From Apus apus (taxonomy: Eukaryota; Chordata; Aves; Apodiformes; Apodidae), in NCBI RefSeq assembly GCF_020740795.1, contig NC_067285.1, forward strand, positions 34,481,318 through 34,545,317: a stretch of DNA of 64,000 bases. Direction: 5' to 3'. The position numbers were made by a program, and so were the translations under genes. The notes under the pieces were generated by a model. That model ran no database searches. It had not been told where the DNA came from and saw nothing but the letters and a program-made list of their open reading frames with translations. Shown here in pieces: positions 56,401 to 64,000 of the stretch (within the stretch, counting starts at the first letter, position 1; every line of letters begins with the position of its first letter).

Positions 56401-59400
56401 TCTGGCTTCTCATCTGAATACTTGCTTGACGCTAGAGGTCCAAGTATGAAGGCTGAGAGCTGCAGGAGCTGGAGAACTTGGTGTTCCTGTGTGGCTTCTG
56501 GTTACAGCAGCATCTTACAGCCCTCAACCCCACGGGGCTCCGACCTTTGTCAGCCTGTTGAAAACAAAATCCCAGGAGGTGGCAACGCAGCGGGAAGTGG
56601 AGTGGTCCAACATCTGCTGGTGGCATCAGGGGTCAGCTCCTGGTCTCAGTGAGCAGCCAGCCTGGTGAAAAAGAGCAGCCTCCTTTTCCTCAGGGAGCAA
56701 AGCAGAGAGATTTCTGTAACTTTTCTTTCAGATTGCAACAAAGGATCCCTTAAACCCAATTAAGCAAGACGTGAAGAAAGGAAAACTGCGCTACGTCGCG
56801 AACGTGTTTCCTCACAAGGGCTACATCTGGAATTACGGTGCCATCCCACAGGTACTGGGGCTTGGCTCAGTGACTCATCCTTCCCAGTGTGTGTCTGACA
56901 GTGGATTCATGAGGAGAAAGGTCAGCTGAGAGTCTGAGGTGGGACACGTCATGTGTCACCTGGCTAATGAAGAGGACCTGTCAAAAAAAGCAGGAGTAGT
57001 TGTTAAGTGGAAATAGCAAGAGGGAAGCTTGTAGCTCATGCTCTGAGCAAGCAATTTGAGGATGAGCAGCTGCTGCTAGTGAGGTACCTGCTGTGTCACT
57101 CCTCTCTTTGGCCACTTGGCAGTTTCCTTGGACAGTAGCTGGCAGGTCCTTGGGTTTGGATGAAGGAAGCTGTCACTGCACAAGGAACTGGGCAGCTGGC
57201 AGTGCCCTCAGTTCCTGCCTGGTGAAGCATAAGCAGGATCTTGGTGTACAGCCCCTGGGCAGGATCTTGACACAAGCTGCTTGTAGCAGTGAATGAGCTG
57301 CTTGCTTTAGACTTGGGATGTGGACAGTGGCAATCTGAGTAGATCCAAAGACTGTGTCTTTCCCGTTTCTGCCCCTCGTATCGTTCGGAGCCTGAACCAC
57401 AGCGAGACCTGCACACTGAGCTGCTGGGTGGTTGCAGGTGCCCTGTTCTCAGTGCTGGATCTGAGAAGGGCACTCTGAAGTCCAGAGGCAGCTGCAGAGA
57501 AATGCTTCCTCTGACAATAGCTGGCAAGGGGGCACTGACAGGCAGTGACACCGGGACACGTGCTCTGAACTGGCTGGTGACCAGTGTCAAGGGTGTTTAT
57601 GCATCAAGGACAAGGGACCAAACTTCACACTTCCATGTAGACAAGTGCAGTAGCCATTGGGAAGGGTCCTTCAGCAGCACCCGGGTGTCAGTACATCTCC
57701 CTGACTGCTCTGCATGCATCATGAGGTCTTGACTGTACCAGTCATATCCTGGCGTGCAGAGGTTTGGGAAGAGCATTCCTGCTTTATATACCTTAACAAC
57801 CTCAGAGGTAGGTGCTCCTCAGGATGGAAGCGGGCACGGTGTCCCTTGGCTGCTGGTTGGAGATGTGTGGTTTAGGCAGCTATTATTTTTGGAGGCAAAA
57901 TGCTCCAGTGCCTTCTGGAGCCCTGACTTCCAACAGCTTTTCCTCACCACTTCAGGTGACAAGCACTAGCAGAGGGTAGGGGACTCCACGTTCTTGTCAC
58001 AGCTCCAGTGTGACAGCCTGTCTTTAATTGTTTCATTAAAAGGAAACAATACACCCTGTGTGTCTTCCATCTCTGCTGGGCTGCTATCTGGAGTTCAGGA
58101 AACTTCTGTTAAGAAATGAATAGGGAGAGGAACAGGCAGGCAGCCAAAGCAATGAGTGTTCTTTATAGATGTGAACTTCACCTTTATGCAGCTGTGGAAT
58201 GGAGGAGGAAGTCTGGAAAGCTGTTGAAAAAAGGTTTGTCAGTGGGAGGGAGCAGCTTGCCCTCGGCAAGATAAGGCCTTTTAACTTGGATTCAAACTGG
58301 TTTGCAGGCGTGTGTGAAATCCTAGCCCAGCTGCTAGACCTAGAAGCAAGTGTGGAGTGGGACATCATCTGTACCTTCCTGGCAATTGCATGCCTGCCAT
58401 AAACCTGCTTTTTGTTTCCTCTTGAGACCTGACAATTCTTATCCCTACGTGTGGGGTTTTTTTTTTTTGCAGACTTGGGAAGACCCAGGTCACAAAGATG
58501 AAAACACTGGCTGCTGTGGAGACAACGACCCGATCGACGTGTGCGAAATTGGAAGCAAGGTAACACATTCTGCAGGGTAACTGTCCTTTGGAATGTGTCA
58601 TTAATGTTTCTGAAGTCAATTATCCAAAGACATCGCTCAGTGCCTACCTCCTCTACCTATTGAATGTGATGATTCCCTCCACTGCCTCCGGGGGTTGTTG
58701 AGATCTTGCAGCTTGAGCCTGGTGAGCCAGGGCTGAGGAAGTGACAGGGCTGACACTGATGAGTGACAGCCAGTGTCATGGTTCCTGGACTCTGGCAGCT
58801 TGCACAGTCTCCTGCCATGCATTCCTTGGATGCACCACCACAGACAATGAGATCTGTATCCTCCTTGCAGGTCTGCTCTCGAGGAGAAATCATCAAAGTG
58901 AAGGTGCTGGGCACGCTGGCCCTGATTGATGAGGGAGAGACTGACTGGAAGGTAATTGCTATCAACGTTGAGGACCCTGAAGCAGAGAACTATAACGGTA
59001 AGTAAGAGAGGGAGGAGCAGGCCTGGCACTTCCCTTCTCCTGCTGAGAGCCTGCAGGAAGCTTTCAGGTCAGGACGTGGGCTTGCTCCTTCTGTGCCCGG
59101 TATTCATCAGCTGTGATACCAGAAGGACAGCAGAGTAAGATGTTATCAGTCCTATCTCAAAACATCCTACTGCTGTTTATCCCAAATTCCATCCTCTGCA
59201 CAGCCTGGCACCTGGAAGAAGAGGGTGGCTGGACAGCCTGTCCTCTGAGTGGGAGGAAAGGGCTTGTCCAGTTCATCTGTAATCAAAGCTGTTTCGAGGT
59301 GCCTGTGCTCCTGGGGGTGATCAGGGTGTGCTGTGAAGAGGAAACCCTTCTGCAGCCCTCCCCTCTGGCTGCACTGTGAGCTGGCTGAAGGGCTGCTGGA

Positions 59401-62400
59401 GCTGCTGGCAGAGGGGCAGCTCAGGAGAGCAGGGTGGTGGCTGAGGAACTTCTGCTCCTAGATCTGGCTAACGAACCTCTTCACCCCCGGCTAGATATCG
59501 ACGATGTCAGAAGGATGAAACCTGGGTACTTGGAAGCTACAGTGGACTGGTTCAGGAGATACAAAGTACCTGATGGAAAGCCCGAGAACCAGTTTGCTTT
59601 TAATGGTGAATTTAAAGACAAGGTAGGATCCCTTTCTTCATGACTGTAAGTGTGCAAAGGCCTGCTGTCCAGAACCAGAGCTCGAGGTGCATGGGGACAC
59701 CGATGAGTAGTTGCTGAGAGACTGGGGTTCTACAAGGCTGCTGGTAGCTGGCTTCATTCTTCCTTCTGCTTTTCCAGCCTTCCTACTTGTTTCCAGGAAC
59801 ATGAGGAGAAGAGTAGGTTTATCAGCTGGTGGCTCTTGGATACCACCAGTTTTTCTTCTAGATGACGTTCGTGTGGGATCACTTCAGGGCTGGGAGCCTC
59901 TGTGTCAGACCCAGGGTGGAAACCAGCCAAGATTATTTGCTCCTGCTCTGGAGCAAAGGGTATTTGACATCACCCTTTGCTTCCCTGGCTCGCTGGCTTG
60001 GTTCCACTGCAGCCTGTTGCAAGTTGGCTGCTCAGGAGTGAACACTCTTCTTCCCTTCAGGCCAAAAGTGTTCCCCACGCCCTGGGAGTAAGGCTCTGCC
60101 TTGGCAGCTGCTCCTCTGCCTCTGCCCTGGGTGGGGTCACACAACCTGGTGCTCCTGAACAGAAGTCCTGCCCCTGTGCCCTCCCTCTACCAGTCCTGCT
60201 CTGTGCCAGCAGGGGGTTAGTGAGGTGACTTGAATCCCGACGCTCCAGAGGCGAAGCAGAGGAGCTGCCAAGCCTGGTGTGGGAAGGGCAGGAAGGGGTC
60301 AGAGGGGTGGAAATGGAAGTCCCCTTGGGGTGGACTTGTCCTCTTTGGCTGCAGCACAGCACTAGGCTGTGTGGGCTGGGACATCTTGCTGCCCCTCAGG
60401 ATGGGTGAAACCAGAATCAAGGCCAAGGCAGAAGGCAGGGACAAGGAACCTGCAGTGTTTGACTTGGCTCTGTGGTATCAAGCCAGGCTATTTCTTGCTG
60501 GTGTTCATGCTAACAAAGAATTGTGTGCACTTCCTTCTCCTGCTGACAGGTTCATGCTTGAGCATATCCTCCTCTTTTTTTTTTTTTTTTAAGGAAAAAT
60601 TACATGCTTGGAAGCAAATTCATTTTTAAGGAGTTGCAAAGCTAGATTAGGTGCATGTCTCTTCCTGTTGATCTGTGCAGAGGTTGAATGAATTGCCTGG
60701 AGTGGAAGAAGGCTCACAGATAGGTCAGGATCAACCAGGTGGGAGGAGCAGCAAAGTGGAGGTGCTTTTATAACACAGCACTGGCCTGAGACTAGAACCA
60801 TAGAATGGTTTGGGTTGGAAAGGACCTGAAAGATCATCTAGTTCCAATCCCCCTGCATAGGCAGGGACACCTCCCACTAGACCAGGTTACTCAGGGCTCC
60901 ATCAAACCTGGCCTTGAATGCATCTGCAGCTTCTTCTGGCCTGAAGCTCTCTAGGTGACCTTGGCATATGCTCCCATCTTGAAAGTAAAACAGTTTGTGT
61001 TGTGAAATCCCCATTTGAGCTTGTGTTTGCTGGGAGGTTGCTGCTGTTCCTGAAAGGCACAAGACTGGAAGAGGTCTCTTTGAGTCCATTCCAGAGTCAG
61101 AAACTACCTAAAATCAGCCTGGCCTCTTGTTCCCGTGTAACTGATAGCCTGGAGAAGATGGCCTGGTGCTCCCCATAACATGATGTTTCTCCCTCATCTT
61201 CACCTCCAGGCTTTTGCTGTGAACATCATCAAAAGCACTCATGAATACTGGAAAGCTTTGGTAGCAAAGAAAACTGACGGAGGGGAGATCAACTGGTAGG
61301 TTAATCCCTGTGGGACTGGGAGTGTTCCTTGCCCCTAAACAAACAACCCGGAAACTTCCTTCCCATGCTTTCTGTTGTCCTCTTCTGGCCCTCTCCACAG
61401 GCCTTCCCCTTCAACCTAACGATGACTCTTCATGTGTGTTTCATACCCCTGGGGGACAGGCTTGGCATTCCCATCCTCACAAGTGACCTTTCTCTTGCAG
61501 CACAAACCTGACGGTGTCTGACAGCCCTTTCTGCTGTAGTCAAGGCTGTGCAAAAGCCACTGTGGATGCAGTAAGTACCAGTCTGAGTGTCCTACCCCCA
61601 GTGTCACCATCTGTGTGGGACCTGTGAACTGTCCTGGCCGTAGGAACAGCGCATTGTATCATAGAATCATAGAATCATAGAATCCTAGGGGTTGGAAGGG
61701 ATGCTCAGAATGTCTTGGATGGCTGAACACAGCACCTGTTTCTGGTTAAACAGGGTGGGTGTAGAGCAAGCCAAGTGTTCCTCCAGAGGCTTCTCCTTGC
61801 CCTGAGTCACCTGGGAGATGGAATCCAGAAGGGCTAAACTTCTGAACTGTAGCTTGGCTGTCAGCTCTTCAGAGAGCGTTTCAGTGTTTGGTCTTCCAAG
61901 AGCCTCACAGCACAGGTCACCCTTTGGGAAGAGAAGGTCTTAATTCCTGAGAGCCCTGGAGCCAGAGATCTTGCAGTGAAAAACTGGAAGTTTCCAGAGC
62001 TCCTGCCTGGTTCCAGGGCTGAACTGCAAGGGGTTAGAGGAGCAGGACAGGAAAATCCAAATGCCACAGGCAAATTTACACTGCCTAGACCTTAAACTGT
62101 GCTCAGTAGAGACGCGTGCAGCTCTACAGGATGTCTGGTGAGCTTCAGGTGTAGGGTCAACCTCCAGCAGCAGCTGCTAATACACCTCTCCTTGCAGGCA
62201 CCACCGTGCAAAGCAGCCAACCCGATCCCGTCCGAAGGTAGGTCTCAATCCAGTGCAGAGTGGAGGCTTCCTGAAAGGAATAGGAGATGGTTTTATCTGG
62301 TGGCTGGGAAGGAGGAGCCTTTTGACACCCTTAAGACAGGGCTCCCTAAGGAAAGGAGGCTGTGGGAGGGATCCTCAGCCAGCTCTTGTCTTCTCCTGCT

Positions 62401-62869
62401 GCACGAGGTGGTGGTGGGCACCTTCACGGGCAATCTGGCCGTTGCTGCAGCAGGGACAAGCCCTGAGGGCAGGAAGGGGAGGTGGGTTGTTTCCTACCCC
62501 TTCACGACCGAGAAACCCGAGACGACGTGGACGCGTTGCATAGGGGGGGGGGCTGGAGGTACAATGACTCCACCTCCCGGAGGCAGCTGAGGCAGAGGGA
62601 AGCCCAGCCGGCTCTGCCGGGCTGGCCGGGCCTGCACTGAAGTCACCTGTACCCCGAGCAAAGGGGTGACTTCAGCAAAACACAGACACAGCAGCAGGGC
62701 TGCACCAGAACCCGAGGGCTGTGTGGTGGAGCTGTTGACAGGCACAGGAGGAACCCCCTCTCCTGGAGGTGATGCACTCCGTGCCCTCTGACTAAACAAG
62801 TGGCAAGCAGAGGACTAACCCCCTCTTTTTTTTCCAGTTGACAAGTGGTTCTACTACGAGAAGAACTAA
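53426..62869 (+). CDS. PPA1: Inorganic pyrophosphatase 1, cytosolic (PPA1), 11 coding exons
   Basis: Coding exons 53426-53489, 53625-53689, 56242-56295, 56732-56851, 58473-58559, 58871-58997, 59495-59622, 61210-61295, 61501-61570, 62198-62237 and 62838-62869 (TAA stop). All join with GT-AG sites and consistent phase to 290 aa (human 289). The enzyme hydrolyses pyrophosphate to two phosphates with Mg2+, pulling biosynthetic reactions forward in the cytosol. Seen: start [18 protein letters not shown]; the substrate-pocket segment KGKLRYVAN; the family I signature [12 protein letters not shown] with metal-binding D118, D120 and D123; [13 protein letters not shown]; and the C-terminus [10 protein letters not shown]. 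Relative to human it has two extra residues at YADAGENVF. Introns hold CR1 pieces at 53.7, 60.8 and 61.65 kb. Confidence 0.97.
53735..53858 (+). mobile_element. CR1 LINE 3'-end fragment in PPA1 intron 2
   Basis: GGGTTGGATGGGGCTTGGAG, TGGGAGGTGTCCCTGCCCAG and GATGATCTTTGAAGGTCCCT. About 125 bp, starting 45 bp after exon 2. Confidence 0.85.
53859..56241 (+). other. PPA1: Remainder of PPA1 intron 2
   Basis: About 2.4 kb with mixed composition. No exon, RNA gene or LINE fragment is recognised. The other large PPA1 introns (56852-58472, 59623-61209 and 62238-62837) likewise show nothing beyond the CR1 pieces listed. Confidence 0.6.
60795..60942 (-). mobile_element. CR1 LINE 3'-end fragment in PPA1 intron 7
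   Basis: Begins CCATAGAATGGTTTGGGTTG, then AGGACCTGAAAGATCATCTA and GCAGGGACACCTCCCACTAG. About 150 bp. Confidence 0.87.
61655..61712 (-). mobile_element. CR1 LINE 3' terminus in PPA1 intron 9
   Basis: Three ATCATAGA units (61658-61681), the CR1 3' microsatellite, followed by TCCTAGGGGTTGGAAGGGAT. Only about 58 bp. Confidence 0.8.
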
Positions 62870-63135
62870 AGACCCAAGGACGGGTGGTGAGGCAGCCACG
62901 TCCTTCCCCCTCCCAGGAGGAGTAGACCAGAAAAATAGCTTCAGTGTCGGCAAGAAGACCTTGCCTGTACCTTTGCCGAGTAGAATTCCGTGTCTAGCCG
63001 TGCCCTGTCTGCTGCACCGAGGTCTTGTGGAGCCCAGACGACATCATGTATCCAGCCCAACCCCCCCCCCGCTCGCGCGTGGCCGTGCAGCGTGTTGTGT
63101 TGCGGTGACGGGAGCCCGCTCACCTGGGGCGAAAT

Positions 63136-63141
63136 AATAAA
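63136..63141 (+). terminator. PPA1: PPA1 poly(A) signal AATAAA
   Basis: AATAAA in GAAATAATAAAAACC, 267 nt past the PPA1 stop. The next gene's CpG-rich promoter begins within about 100-150 bp. Confidence 0.8.
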
Positions 63142-63280
63142 AACCAAAAAACAACTTGCTGGGCGGGACCCCAATTTCTCCTCCTCCTCCCCGCAGCCGG
63201 CAGGGGTGGGAGCAGCCCCCGGGGGTGCCGTGCGGCGGTAGCCGGCGGGGAGCGGTCTCGAACCGGCGGCGGGGCGGGTG

Positions 63281-63350
63281 TGACGTGGAGCCAGCGCGGC
63301 CGGGAGCGGGGAGTGGGGGGGAGGAGGACGGGCCCTTGACGTCCTTCCGG
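63281..63350 (+). promoter_or_regulatory. SAR1A: SAR1A promoter: UPRE-like, CRE-like and ETS motifs
   Basis: TGACGTGG at 63281-63288 matches the XBP1/ATF6 unfolded-protein-response core. TGACGTCC at 63337-63344 is CRE-like and CTTCCGG at 63344-63350 is ETS-like. All lie in the CpG island just upstream of a likely non-coding exon whose donor may be the GTGAGG near 63408. SAR1 family genes are known to rise with secretory load, which fits. The assignment is by motif only. Confidence 0.45.
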
Positions 63351-63890
63351 CGGGGGGAGCTGGCGGCGGACGAGGCGGTGGCACGGCGGCCCGGGGGCAG
63401 CCGGGGGTGAGGAGCGGCGGTGGTGGCACCGGGGAAGGGAGGGAGGGAGGCTGGGTCCCCGCGGGGAGCAGCGGCGGGGAGCGGGTGGGGCGCGGCGGCG
63501 GTGGGAAGTGGGGGGGGGGGGGGGGGGGGGGTGTGACACGCAGGCAGGGGGGCGAGGCCAATGGTTGCCCCTCATCGCTTTCCGCCCCCCCCCCCCCCCC
63601 CCCCCTCCTTTTGGTCCCTTTCATCACCAGTCCCCTCTCACCGCCGCCCCCATCCTCCTTTCCAACCCTCCCCCCCCAGCGGGTTTGGGTGGGGGGCGGC
63701 CAGGGATGACAGCAGGGTTGGGGGGGGGGGGGGTCTTGGCTTTGCCCACCGCTCTGCGAACCCACCCGGGGGGGGGGTTTCATCACCTCCCGTACCTGCT
63801 GCCATCGAGGGAGCTGCTTGGGGGGCTGCCCCCCCAGCCCCCGCCGCCGGTGACTCTGGTTTTGTCCCCGCAGGCGGTTCATCCTCAGCC

Positions 63891-63948
63891 ATGTCTTTCA
63901 TTTTCGAGTGGATCTACAACAGCTTCAGCAGCGTGCTGCAGTTCCTAG
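63891..63948 (+). CDS. SAR1A: SAR1A, first coding exon (gene continues past the window)
   Basis: The exon begins at an acceptor after 63873 (CCCCGCAG), has 17 nt of 5' UTR, and codes from 63891 to a GTAATG donor at 63949. The 19 residues MSFIFEWIYNSFSSVLQFL are the N-terminal amphipathic helix of the COPII-coat small GTPase Sar1, which inserts into ER membrane on GTP binding. EWIYN fits SAR1A rather than SAR1B (DWIYS, from memory). The GTPase motifs lie outside the window. Confidence 0.93.
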
Positions 63949-64000
63949 GTAATGCCACCCGGCCTGGCTTCCCCAGCAGCTGCCCTCGGGTCCTGTAAAG

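Noticed and set aside
60200-60220. Second CTCF-like word CCAGCAGGGGGTTAG in PPA1 intron 7.
   Set aside because: The 3' half of the core (GGCRS) is not matched, so it fails the motif.
1-64000. CRISPR arrays, bacterial-type operons or prophage.
   Set aside because: All clustered repeats here are contiguous minisatellites without unique spacers, and every gene is a vertebrate spliced gene.
1-64000. Endogenous retrovirus or other LTR element.
   Set aside because: No paired long terminal repeats, primer-binding site or gag/pol/env-like segment was recognised; the only retroelement sequence is CR1.

Overview
The window is vertebrate nuclear DNA, almost certainly from a bird. It is GC-rich, full of long C/G homopolymers and minisatellites, and carries many CR1 LINE fragments in the avian style, with 3' ends of the type 'AGAATCATAGAATGG'. 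The species is not identifiable by eye.

Five protein-coding genes and one tRNA gene can be supported. The block matches the human 10q22 order SAR1A-PPA1-NPFFR1-LRRC20-EIF4EBP2-(NODAL)-PALD1 read in reverse. From left to right: 1-5.47 kb has no recognisable gene and includes an AT-rich palindromic island. 5.5-20.2 kb is PALD1 on the minus strand, with 19 coding exons assembled here to about 866 aa and introns packed with minisatellites. 20.2-34.5 kb holds the PALD1 first intron or upstream region, a CpG-rich candidate promoter near 29.2 kb, several CR1 copies and tandem repeats, and no NODAL-like sequence. 34.5-37.76 kb is a very compact EIF4EBP2 on the minus strand. A tRNA-Glu(UUC) gene lies at 37955-38026, next to a perfect CTCF core motif and an orphan B-box, between the divergent EIF4EBP2 and LRRC20 genes. 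39.0-47.0 kb is LRRC20 (plus, 4 coding exons, 183 aa). 48.2-52.4 kb is NPFFR1 (plus, 4 coding exons, about 408-411 aa). 52.5-53.2 kb is a minisatellite with a 20-bp monomer and a 60-bp higher-order unit. 53.4-63.15 kb is PPA1 (plus, 11 coding exons, 290 aa). The window ends in the first coding exon of SAR1A (plus), whose promoter starts about 100-150 bp after the PPA1 poly(A) signal.

The genes do not form one pathway. PALD1 is a tandem phosphatase-like signalling protein, EIF4EBP2 is an mTORC1-controlled repressor of cap-dependent translation, LRRC20 is a small leucine-rich-repeat protein, NPFFR1 is the RFamide/GnIH receptor, PPA1 is cytosolic pyrophosphatase and SAR1A is the COPII GTPase. 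The points most worth checking are: the tRNA/CTCF/B-box cluster in the divergent promoter; the altered C-terminus of EIF4EBP2 (TOS motif FQMDI, loss of the Asn-rich deamidation segment); an eight-histidine run beside the first PALD1 P-loop; the minisatellite load of PALD1 introns; and a UPRE-like TGACGTGG in the SAR1A promoter. I saw no sign of a wholly new multi-gene system. All comparisons with human proteins are from memory, not from a database search.
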